Shown here: positions 43,602-52,503 of the stretch, piece by piece
Numbering within the stretch: position 1 is the first letter of the stretch
How the letters are laid out: the number at the start of each line of letters is the position of its first letter
Source of the DNA: Ramlibacter agri
GTDB lineage: Bacteria > Pseudomonadota > Gammaproteobacteria > Burkholderiales > Burkholderiaceae_C
Length of the DNA stretch: 64,000 nucleotides
Direction: 5' to 3'
Assembly (NCBI RefSeq): GCF_012927085.1
Contig: NZ_JABBFX010000001.1
Span: 3,766,217 to 3,830,216 of the forward strand
Made by a program: the position numbers and the translations under genes
The notes under the pieces: generated by a model
Told to the model about the DNA's origin: nothing
What the model saw: the letters and a program-made list of their open reading frames with translations, nothing else
Databases searched by the model: none

Positions 43602-45344
43602 TCAAGGAAGAGCCCCCTCCGACGCGTGCAGCGCATGCAGCCGGGCGTACAGGCCGCCGCGCGCGATCAGTTCGTCGTGCGTGCCGAGTTCGGCGAGGCG
43701 GCCCTGGTCCAGCACCGCGACGCGGTCGGCGTGTTCGATGGTGGACAGCCGGTGGGCGATGATCAGCGTCGTGCGGCCCGCCATCAGGCGGCGCAGGGCT
43801 TCCTGCACCATGCGCTCCGACTCGTTGTCCAGCGCCGAGGTCGCCTCGTCCAGGATCAGCAGCGGCGCGTCCTTGTACAGCGCCCGCGCGATCGCCAGGC
43901 GCTGCCGCTGGCCGCCGGACAGCGCCGTGGCGTTGTGGCCCACCGGCGTGTCGATGCCTTGCGGCAGCTGCGCCAGCAGGTCGCCCAGGTTGGCGGCTTC
44001 CAGCGCGTGCAGCACGCGCTCGCGGTCGAAGTCGCGGCCCAGCGTCACATTGGCGGCCAGGGTGTCGTTGAACATCACCACGTCCTGGCTGACCATGGCG
44101 AACTGGCGGCGCAGCGCTTTCAGGTCCCAGTCGCGCAGTTCATGGCCATCCAGCAGCAGGCTGCCGCCGTTCAGGTCCAGGAAGCGCGGCAGCAGGTTGG
44201 CCAGCGTGGTCTTGCCGGAGCCCGAGGGGCCCACCAGCGCGATGACCTCGCCCGGCTTCACCTCCAGCCAGACGTCCTGCAGGGCGGGGCGGGCGGCGTC
44301 CTTGTAGCGCACCGTCACGCCGCGCAGTTCGATGTGGCCTTGCGCGCGCTCGGCCGCATAGGTGCCGCCGGCTTCGGGCTCGGTGTGCTCCACCAGGTCG
44401 AAGGAGCGTTCCAGCGCCGCCAGGGCGCGGGTGATCGGGCTGGTCACCTCCGACAGGCGCTTGACCGGCGAGATCAGCATCAGCATGGCGGCCACGAAAG
44501 CGGCGAAGCCGCCCACCGTCATGTTGTTTTGCGTCTGCCACAGCGCAATGACGATCACGCCGGACAGCGCCGCGGCGGCGAACATGTGCATGGTCGGCGT
44601 GATGGCGGCGTTGGCCACCGCCTGCTTCATCGCCAGCCGGCGCAGCTGGTTGCTGAGGCTGCCGAAGCGGCCGGCCTGCGCCGGTTGCGCCTCGTGCAGG
44701 CGCACCACGCGGTTGGCCAGCACGTTCTCTTCGACCGCATACGACAGTTCGATGGTCGCGGCCTGGCTGCTCTTGGCCAGGCGGTGCAGCCGCCGCGAGG
44801 CCGTGCGCATCAACCAGGCGACGGCCGGCCCGAGGAAGCCGACGATCAGGGTCAGCTGCCAGTTCAGGTACAACAGGTAGCCAAGCAGGGCGACGACCGA
44901 GAACGCTTCCTTCACCAGCGCGGTGAGGGCGTTCACCAGCAGGCTGAAGCCGTTCTGCACCTCGTGGACGATGCTGTTGGCGAGCGAGCTGGCGGACTCG
45001 CGCGCGAACAGGTCCATGCGGGCGTCGAGCAGGCGGCCGAACAGGGCGCTGCGCAGCGCGAACATGCCTTCGTTGGCGATCTTGGCCAGCGCGATGTCGG
45101 CCAGGAAGCCGGCACTGCCGCGGATGGCGAAGAGGCCGAGCAGGGCGGCCGGCACCAGCCAGGGGTTGAGCCCCTGCGGCGTGAAGCCGTGATCGAGCAG
45201 CGGCTTCATCAGCGCGGGCATGGCCGGCTCCGTCGCGGAGCTGATCACCGTCGCGAGGAACACCACGATCCAGAGGCGGCGGACATGGGAGATATAGGGG
45301 AGGACACGGCGGATGCGCTGCACCAGGGTGGATTCTGGTGGCAT
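43602..45344 (-). CDS. msbA: Lipid A export ABC transporter MsbA
   Basis: A 580-residue half-transporter: six transmembrane helices then one ATPase domain with Walker A GPSGSGKTT, signature LSGGQRQRLAIARAL and Walker B LLILDEATSALD. Length and order match MsbA, the inner-membrane flippase for lipid A-core. ATG at 45344 is taken as the start; ATG 45410 and TTG 45416 would add 22-24 residues rich in Ala/Pro. It is divergent from a glycosyltransferase gene. Confidence 0.9.
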   Translation of the reverse strand: MPPESTLVQRIRRVLPYISHVRRLWIVVFLATVISSATEPAMPALMKPLLDHGFTPQGLNPWLVPAALLGLFAIRGSAGFLADIALAKIANEGMFALRSALFGRLLDARMDLFARESASSLANSIVHEVQNGFSLLVNALTALVKEAFSVVALLGYLLYLNWQLTLIVGFLGPAVAWLMRTASRRLHRLAKSSQAATIELSYAVEENVLANRVVRLHEAQPAQAGRFGSLSNQLRRLAMKQAVANAAITPTMHMFAAAALSGVIVIALWQTQNNMTVGGFAAFVAAMLMLISPVKRLSEVTSPITRALAALERSFDLVEHTEPEAGGTYAAERAQGHIELRGVTVRYKDAARPALQDVWLEVKPGEVIALVGPSGSGKTTLANLLPRFLDLNGGSLLLDGHELRDWDLKALRRQFAMVSQDVVMFNDTLAANVTLGRDFDRERVLHALEAANLGDLLAQLPQGIDTPVGHNATALSGGQRQRLAIARALYKDAPLLILDEATSALDNESERMVQEALRRLMAGRTTLIIAHRLSTIEHADRVAVLDQGRLAELGTHDELIARGGLYARLHALHASEGALP

Positions 45345-45421
45345 GGGCGATCCCGCCGCCGCGCGCGCGGCGCCGAGAGCAGTCTCAGGCACGGCAGGGG
45401 GCGCGGGCATAATCAAGGTTC

Positions 45422-46231
45422 ATGCGTGGATTATCCAGCGAATCCGCGGCCCCCCCGGTCCGCGCGCCCGAGCTCAGCGCCATCCTCATCACGCGCAACG
45501 AAGAGGCCAACATCGCCGAATGCCTGGCCTCGCTTTCATTCGCCGGGGAAGTGATCGTGGTGGACAACGCCAGCACCGACCGCACGCCCGAACTGGCCCG
45601 TGCGGCCGGCGCGCAGGTGCACCACGCCCCCGACTGGCCCGGCTTCGGCCCGCAGAAGAACCGTGCGCTCGCCCTGGCCACGCGGCCCTGGGTGCTGTCG
45701 ATCGACGCCGACGAACGCGTGCCCCCCGAATTGCGTGAAGAAATCCTGGCGGTGGTGCGCAGCGCCAACGCCGGCGCGGATACCTGGGACATGCCGCGGC
45801 GTTCCAGCTATTGCGGCCAGTACATGGCGCACTCGGGCTGGTATCCGGACCGGGTGCTGCGCCTGTTCAAGCGGGGCACCGCGCGCTTTTCCGACGACAT
45901 CGTGCATGAACGGCTGGTGGCGCAGGGCGCGACGGGCCACCTGCAGCACGATTTGTTGCATCAAAGTTTTCCCGGTTTCGATTCGGTGTTGCAGAAAGTC
46001 GATCGCTATTCGACGGCCGGCGCCCAGCGCATGTGGGAGCAGGGCAAGCGCGCCTCTTTCGGCAGCGCCGTGGTGCACGGCCTGTGGGCCTTCCTGCGCA
46101 CCTACCTGCTGCAGCGCGGCTTCCTCGACGGGCGCCTGGGCTTCGCGCTGGCCGTGTCCAACGCCGAGGGCACCTACTACCGCTACCTGAAGCTGTGGCT
46201 GCTGCAGCAACAGGCCACCCGCGCCCCGTGA
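45422..46231 (+). CDS. Family 2 glycosyltransferase, WaaE/KdtX-like
   Basis: A 269-residue GT-A fold enzyme. AILITRNEEANIAECLASL, VVDNASTDRT and the metal-binding VLSIDADERVP (DxD-type) near residue 95 are diagnostic, and the FKRGTARFSDDIVHERLV segment matches the LPS core beta-1,4-glucosyltransferase WaaE/KdtX. It transfers a sugar to the inner core. It overlaps the next GT2 gene by four bases. A CATAAT box is only nine bases before its ATG. Confidence 0.87.
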   Translation: MRGLSSESAAPPVRAPELSAILITRNEEANIAECLASLSFAGEVIVVDNASTDRTPELARAAGAQVHHAPDWPGFGPQKNRALALATRPWVLSIDADERVPPELREEILAVVRSANAGADTWDMPRRSSYCGQYMAHSGWYPDRVLRLFKRGTARFSDDIVHERLVAQGATGHLQHDLLHQSFPGFDSVLQKVDRYSTAGAQRMWEQGKRASFGSAVVHGLWAFLRTYLLQRGFLDGRLGFALAVSNAEGTYYRYLKLWLLQQQATRAP

Positions 46232-47073
46232 AGACCGCCTTCGTCGTCCTCACCTACAACCGTCCGGATGCTGCGCTCGCCGTGTTGCGCGGCCTCGCAC
46301 CGCAGTGCGGGACGGAGCACGTGGTGGTGGTGGCCGACGACGGCTCGAAGCCGGAAAACGTGCAGGCCCTGCGCGCGGGCATGCCGCGCTTCGCCTGCAG
46401 CGTGAAGCACGTGTGGCATCCGGACGTCGGCTTCACTGCGGCGCGCGCCCGCAACCTGGGCGCGGCAGCGGCGGCGGCCGACTACGTGGTGTTCATGGAC
46501 GGCGACTGCGTGCCCAATCCCCGCTTCGTCCAGCGGCACGCGCAACTGGCGCAGGCGGGCCATTTCGTCAACGGCAGCCGGGTGCTGCTGAGCCCGCAGC
46601 TGACCGAAAGCGTGCTGGCCGGGCGGATCGATTTGTCCAAATGCGATACTGCGGGCTGGCTGCGCCTGAGGTTGAAGGGTGACGTTAACAAATTGACGCA
46701 TCTTCTCCAGTGGCCGGCTGCGCCCTTCCGGGTGCAGCCGCGTTTCAGGTGGAAGGGCATCCGCAGTTGCAACTTCGGCGTGGCGTGGAAGGATTTCGAG
46801 GCAGTGAACGGATTCGACGAGACCTTCGCCGGCTGGGGGCACGAAGATGCCGATCTCGTGTTGCGCCTGCATCATGCGGGCCTGCAGCGCAAGAACGGCT
46901 TCCTGGGCACGGAGGTCTACCACCTCTGGCACCGCGAGCAGAGCCGCTCCGGCGAAGCCGTCAACCGCGCGCGCGTCACGGCGCGCATGGAAAGCGGCAT
47001 GATCCGGGCAGAGCGCGGCCTGGCCGAAGCGCTTCATGAACCGGAAGCAATCGTCACTGAACTGAACCGATGA
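46228..47073 (+). CDS. Family 2 glycosyltransferase
   Basis: A 281-residue GT-A protein beginning [19 protein letters not shown] with the metal motif [14 protein letters not shown] and the [17 protein letters not shown] element typical of chondroitin/galactosyltransferase-like GT2 domains. It probably extends a polysaccharide or LPS core oligosaccharide. GTG at 46228 overlaps the WaaE-like stop, and its own stop overlaps the tolB ATG. That direct coupling of a glycosyltransferase to tolB is unusual. Confidence 0.85.
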   Translation: MKTAFVVLTYNRPDAALAVLRGLAPQCGTEHVVVVADDGSKPENVQALRAGMPRFACSVKHVWHPDVGFTAARARNLGAAAAAADYVVFMDGDCVPNPRFVQRHAQLAQAGHFVNGSRVLLSPQLTESVLAGRIDLSKCDTAGWLRLRLKGDVNKLTHLLQWPAAPFRVQPRFRWKGIRSCNFGVAWKDFEAVNGFDETFAGWGHEDADLVLRLHHAGLQRKNGFLGTEVYHLWHREQSRSGEAVNRARVTARMESGMIRAERGLAEALHEPEAIVTELNR

Positions 47074-48374
47074 ATCAAGAACCAAGCAGCATGCAAGTGA
47101 ACAAGCTGTGGCGCCGCCGGGAGCTGGCGGCGCTCGTCGGAGGGCTGGCCGCCTGGCCGGCATGGGCCCAGTTCCGGGTGGAAGTCACGGGTGTCGGCCT
47201 GCGGCAGCTGCCCATCGCCGTCGCGCCTTTCCGCGGCGACGCGGAGGCGCCGCAGAAGGTCGGCGCCATCGTCCAGGCGGACCTCGAGCGCAGCGGCCAG
47301 TTCCGCGCGATCGACGCCGCGGGCCAGGCGCTGGACGAAACCAGCCGGCCCGACATGAGCCCGTGGCGCCAGAAGGGCGCCGACTCGCTGGCCGTGGGCA
47401 GCGTGCAGCGGCTGGCCGACGGCCGCTACGACGTGCGCTTCCGCCTGTGGGACGTGGTGCGCGGGCAGGACCTGGGCGGCCAGAGCTTCACGGTGGTCGC
47501 CAACGACCTGCGGCTGGCGGCGCACCGCATCGCGGACCTGGTCTACGAGAAGTTGACCGGCGAGAAGGGCGTGTTCTCCACGCGCATCGCCTACGTCACC
47601 AAGGCCGGCAACCGCTACAACCTGTGGGTGGCCGACGCCGACGGCGAGAACGCGCAGTCGGCGCTGGCGAGCCCCGAGCCGATCATCTCGCCGGCCTGGT
47701 CGTCCAGCGGCCAGCAGCTCGCGTACGTCTCCTTCGAGTCGCGCAAGCCGGTGGTCTACGTGCACGACGTCGGCTCCGGCAAGCGCCGCCTGATCGCCAA
47801 TTTCCGCGGCTCCAACAGCGCGCCGGCCTGGTCGCCGGACGGCCGCACGCTCGCGGTGACGCTCACGCGCGATGGCGGCTCGCAGCTGTACACGATTCCC
47901 GCCGAGGGCGGCGAGCCGCGCCGCCTGACGCAGTCGAGCGGCATCGACACCGAGCCCGTGTATGCCGCCGACGGCCGCACCATCTATTTCGTGAGCGATC
48001 GTGGCGGCGCGCCGCAGATCTACCGCATGCCCGCTACGGGGGGCGACCCGCAGCGCGTCACCTTTACAGGGACTTACAACATTTCGCCGACGGTGAGCCC
48101 CGACGGAAAATGGCTCGCCTACATTTCCCGCATCAGCGGCGCCTTCAAGCTGCAGGTCATGGAGCTCGCCAGCGGCAACGTGTCATCGGTGACCGATACC
48201 ACGGCCGACGAGAGCCCCAGCTTCGCGCCCAACGGCAAGCTGATCATCTATGCCACGCGGCAAGGCGGCCGCGAAGCGCTGATGACCACCACCCTCGACG
48301 GCAAGATCAAGGCCAGCCTGCCCGGCAAGAGCGGAGACATCCGCGAGCCGGACTGGGGCCCGTTCCAGCGTTGA
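47070..48374 (+). CDS. tolB: Tol-Pal system protein TolB
   Basis: A 434-residue periplasmic protein with a signal peptide (core [15 protein letters not shown]), an N-terminal alpha/beta domain and a C-terminal beta-propeller (repeats [49 protein letters not shown]). TolB links the inner-membrane TolQRA motor to Pal during outer-membrane constriction. The ATG at 47070 overlaps the upstream glycosyltransferase stop; an internal ATG at 47091 would give a shorter signal. tolQ, tolR and tolA are not upstream here. Confidence 0.94.
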   Translation: MNQEPSSMQVNKLWRRRELAALVGGLAAWPAWAQFRVEVTGVGLRQLPIAVAPFRGDAEAPQKVGAIVQADLERSGQFRAIDAAGQALDETSRPDMSPWRQKGADSLAVGSVQRLADGRYDVRFRLWDVVRGQDLGGQSFTVVANDLRLAAHRIADLVYEKLTGEKGVFSTRIAYVTKAGNRYNLWVADADGENAQSALASPEPIISPAWSSSGQQLAYVSFESRKPVVYVHDVGSGKRRLIANFRGSNSAPAWSPDGRTLAVTLTRDGGSQLYTIPAEGGEPRRLTQSSGIDTEPVYAADGRTIYFVSDRGGAPQIYRMPATGGDPQRVTFTGTYNISPTVSPDGKWLAYISRISGAFKLQVMELASGNVSSVTDTTADESPSFAPNGKLIIYATRQGGREALMTTTLDGKIKASLPGKSGDIREPDWGPFQR

Positions 48375-48405
48375 TTTTCCAGTTTTTCTCCAGGAGGTTT
48401 TTGGA

Positions 48406-48939
48406 ATGAAGAAGCGTGTGTTCCTTGCGGCTGCCATGGTGGCGGTATTGGCGGCGTGTTCCAGCGGCGTGCCGTTGAACAACGTGCCCGTCGAGGACAA
48501 GACCGGGGTGACAGCACCCGCGGATGCCTCCGGCCCCGCCAGTGGGGCGCAGTCGAACGTGGCGCCGGTGCAGGCCGACCTGTCCGCGGCGGACAAGGCC
48601 GGCCCGGCCAACGTGGCCCGCATCATCTACTTCGACTACGACAGCAACGAGATCAAGCCCGAGTTCCGCTCGCTGATCGAGGCGCATGCGCGCTTCCTGA
48701 AGGCGAACAACCGCCGGCACGTCGTGATCGAAGGCCACACCGACGAGCGCGGTGGCAGCGAGTACAACCTGGCCCTCGGCCAGCGCCGCAGCGAGTCCGT
48801 GCGGCGCGCGCTGGAGCTGCTGGGCGTGCCGGATTCGCAGGTCGAGTCGGTGAGCTTCGGCAAGGAGAAGCCGGCCGTCGACGGCCATGACGAGGCCTCC
48901 TGGCAGCAGAATCGCCGCGCCGAGATCGCCTACCGATAA
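48406..48939 (+). CDS. pal: Peptidoglycan-associated lipoprotein Pal
   Basis: A 177-residue outer-membrane lipoprotein. Lipobox LAAC with Cys18 follows a short signal, then an Ala/Pro linker and an OmpA-like peptidoglycan-binding domain (IIYFDYDSNEIKPEF, EGHTDERGGSEYNLALGQRR). It anchors the outer membrane and binds TolB. AGGAGG precedes the ATG. The stop overlaps the cpoB start by one base. Confidence 0.96.
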   Translation: MKKRVFLAAAMVAVLAACSSGVPLNNVPVEDKTGVTAPADASGPASGAQSNVAPVQADLSAADKAGPANVARIIYFDYDSNEIKPEFRSLIEAHARFLKANNRRHVVIEGHTDERGGSEYNLALGQRRSESVRRALELLGVPDSQVESVSFGKEKPAVDGHDEASWQQNRRAEIAYR

Positions 48940-49715
48940 TGCGCAGCATGAACCGTCCCGCCCTTGCCGCGGCCGCCCTGGCCGTCGCGTCCCTGTTCAG
49001 CGCCGGCGCCCACGCGGCGCTGTTCGAGGACGAAGAGGCGCGCCGCGCCATCCTGGACCTGCGCCAGCGCGTGGACCAGCAGCGCCAGTCGCTCGGCGAG
49101 GACCTGCGGCACGCCAACGAGGACAACGCCTCGCTGCGCCGCAGCCTGCTGGACCTGCAGCAGCAGATCGAAGCCCTGAAGGCCGAGATCGCGCGGCTGC
49201 GCGGCAACGACGAGTCGCTGGCCCGCGACCTGTCGGACCTGCAGCGCCGGCAGAAGGACATCGCGCAGGGCGTGGACGAGCGGCTGCGCAAGTTCGAGCC
49301 GGTGCAGGTGACGGTGGACGGCAAGGAGTTCGCGGCCGACCCCGCGGAGCAGCGCGACTTCGAAGCCGCGCTGGCGTCCTTCCGCAAGGGCGAGTTCGTC
49401 GGGGCGCAGAGCGCCTTCGCCGATTTCGTGCGCAAGTACCCGTCCTCGGGCTACAAGCCGACGGCGCTGTTCTGGCTGGGCAACGCGCAGTACGCGAACC
49501 GCGACTACCGCGGCGCCATCGCCAACTTCCGCGCGCTGCTGCAGCAGGCTCCGGACCACCCGCGTGCCCCCGAGGCCGTGCTGTCCGTCGCCAACTGCCA
49601 GATCGAGCTGAAGGACAACGCCAGCGCCCGCCGGACGCTGGACGACCTGGTGAAGGCGTATCCGCAGTCCGAGGCCGCAAGCGCGGCGAAGGAACGGCTG
49701 GCGCGGCTGCGCTAG
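48939..49715 (+). CDS. cpoB: Cell division coordinator CpoB (YbgF)
   Basis: A 258-residue periplasmic protein with a signal peptide (about residues 1-27, ending AHA). A coiled coil (about 30-110, LRQRVDQQRQSL, LQQQIEALKAEIARL) is followed by TPR repeats in the C-terminal half (ALFWLGNAQYANRDYRGAIA). CpoB coordinates outer-membrane constriction with peptidoglycan synthesis. Its stop codon forms the first bases of a REP-like element. Confidence 0.92.
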   Translation: MRSMNRPALAAAALAVASLFSAGAHAALFEDEEARRAILDLRQRVDQQRQSLGEDLRHANEDNASLRRSLLDLQQQIEALKAEIARLRGNDESLARDLSDLQRRQKDIAQGVDERLRKFEPVQVTVDGKEFAADPAEQRDFEAALASFRKGEFVGAQSAFADFVRKYPSSGYKPTALFWLGNAQYANRDYRGAIANFRALLQQAPDHPRAPEAVLSVANCQIELKDNASARRTLDDLVKAYPQSEAASAAKERLARLR

Positions 49716-49783
49716 GGTACGCAGCTTCGCTGCGCACCGCATGGAACGTTGGGCCGCGGTGCGCGGCCGAGCCGCGCACCCTA
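49713..49783. repeat. Inverted pair of REP-like palindromes (BIME-like)
   Basis: The left unit starts TAGGGTACGCAGC (overlapping the cpoB stop) and the right unit, read on the other strand, starts TAGGGTGCGCGGC; aligned in opposite orientation they match at about 22 of 28 bases. Each folds into its own hairpin; the right one has perfect arms GGTGCGCGGC/GCCGCGCACC (49758-49780) with a 3-base loop. An intact RAYT gene in the window (27515-28048) could mobilise such elements. Confidence 0.6.
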
Positions 49784-49793
49784 CAATTTCCCG

Positions 49794-50903
49794 ATGGCCG
49801 AAGTCCAAGCCCTGGCCGCCAAGGTTCTCCTGGCGGCCTTTTTCCTTTCCTTCCTGTTCGGCGCGATCGCGCAGCGCACCCATTTCTGCACCATGGGCGC
49901 GCTGGCCGACGCCTACAACATGGGCGACACCATGCGACTGCGCCAATGGGCGCTGGCCGCCGGCATCGCCATCCTCGGTTTCTGGGCGCTGGCGGCCGCG
50001 GGCCAGATCGACCCGGCCAAGACCCTCTACAGCGGCAGCCGCTGGATCTGGCTGTCGGCGCTGACCGGCGGCGCGCTGTTCGGCGCTGGCATGGTGCTGG
50101 CGTCTGGCTGCGGCAGCAAGAACCTGGTGCGCCTCGGGGCTGGCAACCTGAAGTCGCTGGTCGTCTTCCTCGTGCTGGGGCTGTCGGCCTTCGCCACGCT
50201 CAAGGGCATCACCGGCGTGCTTCGCGTCAACACGGTGGACCGGGTGGCGTTCGATTTCGGCGCCCCGGCGCTGCTGCCGGTGGGCATCGCCAGCCTCGGC
50301 GGCATCAGCCTGCACGCGGCCGGCCTCGCCAGCGCGCTGGTGCTGGGCGGCGGGCTCGCGCTGTGGGCATTGGCCGGGCGCGGCTTCCGGACCTTCGACA
50401 ACCTGCTGGCGGGCATCGGCGTGGGCCTCGTCATCGTCGCGGCCTGGTGGGTGTCGGCCCATCTCGGCTACCTCGCCGAACACCCGGAGACGCTGGAGGA
50501 AACCTTCCTCGCCACCAACTCGGGGCGGGCCGAGGCGCTGAGCTTCGTCGGCCCCATCGCCTACACGCTGGACTGGCTCCTGTTCTTCAGCGACAAGAGC
50601 AAGCTGCTCACCATCGGCATCGTGTCGGTCGCCGGCGTGGTCACGGGTTCTTTTGCCAGCGCGCTGTTGCGCCGCCAGTTCCGCTGGCAAGGTTTCGCCG
50701 GCACCGAGGACGTGGCCAACCACCTGGTCGGCGCCTTCCTGATGGGCGTGGGAGGCGTGACGGCGCTGGGCTGCAGCATCGGCCAGGGCCTGAGCGGACT
50801 GGCTACGCTCAGCGCCACCAGCTTCGTCGCCGTCGCGGGTATCGTGCTCGGTGCGCTGGGCGGCTTGCGCTGGCAGGCCTGGCGAGTGGAGCGCATGGCA
50901 TGA
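49794..50903 (+). CDS. YeeE/YedE family membrane transporter
   Basis: A 369-residue polytopic protein of the YeeE/YedE (sulfur transport) family. Paired motifs RTHFCTMGALADAYNMGD near residue 30 and MGVGGVTALGCSIGQGLSG near residue 330, with GMVLASGCGSKNLVRLGAGN between, match thiosulfate transporters such as TsuA, where the conserved cysteines carry the substrate; Cys in FCTMG, SGCGS and LGCSIG are all present. Substrate could be thiosulfate or another sulfur/selenium species. It overlaps tcdA by ATGA. Confidence 0.85.
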   Translation: MAEVQALAAKVLLAAFFLSFLFGAIAQRTHFCTMGALADAYNMGDTMRLRQWALAAGIAILGFWALAAAGQIDPAKTLYSGSRWIWLSALTGGALFGAGMVLASGCGSKNLVRLGAGNLKSLVVFLVLGLSAFATLKGITGVLRVNTVDRVAFDFGAPALLPVGIASLGGISLHAAGLASALVLGGGLALWALAGRGFRTFDNLLAGIGVGLVIVAAWWVSAHLGYLAEHPETLEETFLATNSGRAEALSFVGPIAYTLDWLLFFSDKSKLLTIGIVSVAGVVTGSFASALLRRQFRWQGFAGTEDVANHLVGAFLMGVGGVTALGCSIGQGLSGLATLSATSFVAVAGIVLGALGGLRWQAWRVERMA

Positions 50904-51664
50904 CCCACCTGGATGAAGCCCTCGACCTGCAGCGCCGCTTCGGCGGGCTGGAGCGCCTGTATGGCATGGACGGCGCCGCGGCGATCCGCAACGCCCACGT
51001 GGCCGTCATCGGCATCGGCGGCGTCGGCTCGTGGGCGGCCGAGGCGCTGGCGCGCAGCGGCGTCGGCACGCTGACGCTGGTCGACCTGGACCACGTGGCC
51101 GAGTCCAACATCAACCGCCAGATCCACGCGCTGGACAGCACGGTCGGCCAGGCCAAGGTGCAGGCCATGCGCGAGCGCATCGCGCAGATCAACCCGCGCT
51201 GCACGGTGCACGCGGTCGAGGAGTTCGTGGAGCCGTCGAACTGGCCGCAGCTGCTGCCGGTGCTGCCCGACGCGGTGATCGACGCCTGCGACCAGCTGAA
51301 GGCCAAGGTGGCGATGGCCGAGTGGGCGCGGCGCACGCGCGCGCTGTTCATCTCCTGCGGCGCGGCCGGCGGCAAGCGGCTCGCGCACAAGGTGGACGTT
51401 GACGACCTGTCCGCGACGACGCACGACCCTTTGCTGGCGCAACTCCGGTATCGCCTGCGCAAGTCCCATGGCGCGCCGAAGGACGGCAAGAAGATCGGCG
51501 TGAACTGCGTGTTCAGCCGCGAGGCCGTGGCGCCGCCGGACCCGTCGTGCAACCTCGAGGGCGATGGCACGCTCAACTGCCACGGCTACGGCTCGGTGGT
51601 CAGCGTCACCGCCACTTTCGGCCAATGCGCGGCCGGCTGGGTGCTCGATCGCATCGCGGCCTGA
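50900..51664 (+). CDS. tcdA: tRNA cyclic N6-threonylcarbamoyladenosine(37) synthase TcdA
   Basis: A 254-residue E1-like (ThiF/MoeB superfamily) enzyme. The nucleotide loop VIGIGGVGSWAAEALARSGV, followed by DLDHVAESNINRQIHAL, and DAVIDACDQLKAKV are diagnostic of TcdA/CsdL. It cyclises t6A37 in ANN-decoding tRNAs. It is adjacent to a tRNA-Lys gene, whose product (UUU anticodon) is itself a t6A37 substrate. The stop lies over the -35 of the tRNA promoter. Confidence 0.93.
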   Translation: MTHLDEALDLQRRFGGLERLYGMDGAAAIRNAHVAVIGIGGVGSWAAEALARSGVGTLTLVDLDHVAESNINRQIHALDSTVGQAKVQAMRERIAQINPRCTVHAVEEFVEPSNWPQLLPVLPDAVIDACDQLKAKVAMAEWARRTRALFISCGAAGGKRLAHKVDVDDLSATTHDPLLAQLRYRLRKSHGAPKDGKKIGVNCVFSREAVAPPDPSCNLEGDGTLNCHGYGSVVSVTATFGQCAAGWVLDRIAA

Positions 51665-51689
51665 AAACCGGGAAAAGTGACGCTATAAT
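51661..51689 (+). promoter_or_regulatory. Promoter of the tRNA-Lys gene
   Basis: CTGAAA (51661-51666) and a perfect TATAAT (51684-51689) are separated by 17 bases, giving a start near 51696 and a ~31-base leader before the tRNA. The leader contains a CTGCTG/CAGCAG hairpin. This is the best consensus -10 in the window. Confidence 0.7.
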
Positions 51690-51726
51690 CGTGGGCTTTG
51701 CTGCTGCGCAAACAGCAGTGAACGGC

Positions 51727-51802
51727 GGGACGTTAGCTCAGTTGGTAGAGCAGCGGACTTTTAATCCGTTGGTCACAAGTTCGAATCTTGTACGTCCTAC
51801 CA
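51727..51802 (+). tRNA. tRNA-Lys (anticodon TTT)
   Basis: A 76-base cloverleaf. The acceptor stem GGGACGT pairs with ACGTCCT (G1-U72 wobble), the D-arm GCTCAGTTGGTAGAGC, anticodon stem-loop CGGACTTTTAATCCG with TTT at 51760-51762, and T-arm with TTCGAAT are all canonical. A73 and an encoded CCA are present at 51799-51802. Confidence 0.97.
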
Positions 51803-51813
51803 GGAATCCCGAA

Positions 51814-51842
51814 GGGAATGGTCGCGAGACCATTCCCTTTTT
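51814..51842 (+). terminator. Intrinsic terminator after tRNA-Lys
   Basis: GGGAATGGTC-GCGA-GACCATTCCC is a perfect 10-bp stem with a 4-base loop, immediately followed by TTTTT. It begins 12 bases after the tRNA 3' end. Confidence 0.92.
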
Positions 51843-51915
51843 CCTTTTCCGGGCCGGGTCAGGTGCCCGTCAGTGCCTCAGCGCTAGCCTCGCCCCGAAA
51901 CAAGGGGACGCATCG

Positions 51916-52455
51916 ATGCGCTGGACTCTTTGCAGCTGCGGTACCGCGGACCTCCACCGGCTTCCGCGCTCCGGCTGGATGCGCCTGCTGTTCCCGGCAC
52001 GCCGGCGCTACCAGTGCGCCAGCTGCGGCCGCTCCCTCTTCGTCCCCCTCCATTCCGTCTTGGCGCGCGCCGAACCGGCGCATGGCGTGCTGCAAAAGCG
52101 CCGCCACATCGCGAACGTCGCCGTCGGCTGGACGGCCACTGCCTCGGTCCTCGTGATCGCGGGCTGGGTGCTCTGGCTGCAGATGCCGGCCCAGCGCCTG
52201 CACTTCGCCGAGCCGGGGCGGCCGCTGGCCAGCGCGGGCCTGACGCCGGCGCCCGGCCGCGCAACGGGCTGCCACCACACGCACATCTTCCAGGCTGGCG
52301 AGACGCTGGAAGCGATCGCGGCGAACGAAATGGGCGCCGAGTGGCATGCACAGGACATCTGGGTGCTGAACCAGCCGCTGCTCGATCGGCTGAGGGTGGA
52401 AGACAAGGGCCTCGAGCCTGGCCAGGCCATCGAAGTGCCGGCGCCCTGCAACTGA
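51916..52455 (+). CDS. Zinc-ribbon, single membrane segment and LysM-like domain protein, uncharacterised
   Basis: A 179-residue protein of unrecognised family. N-terminal Cys6/Cys8 and Cys34/Cys37 (CSCG and CASCG) look like a small zinc ribbon facing the cytoplasm. One transmembrane helix spans about residues 68-90 (VAVGWTATASVLVIAGWVLW), and the C-terminal part from about residue 122 (IFQAGETLEAIAANEMG, DIWVLNQPLLDRL, LEPGQAIEVP) resembles a LysM peptidoglycan-binding domain. A cytoplasmic sensor coupled to a wall-binding domain is one possible reading. ATG at 51916 was chosen as the first start after the tRNA terminator. Confidence 0.65.
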   Translation: MRWTLCSCGTADLHRLPRSGWMRLLFPARRRYQCASCGRSLFVPLHSVLARAEPAHGVLQKRRHIANVAVGWTATASVLVIAGWVLWLQMPAQRLHFAEPGRPLASAGLTPAPGRATGCHHTHIFQAGETLEAIAANEMGAEWHAQDIWVLNQPLLDRLRVEDKGLEPGQAIEVPAPCN

Positions 52456-52503
52456 TACCCGGGCGCCGCTAGGCGCAAGCTCCCTTGCGGTAGAGTCGCA
52501 TGC

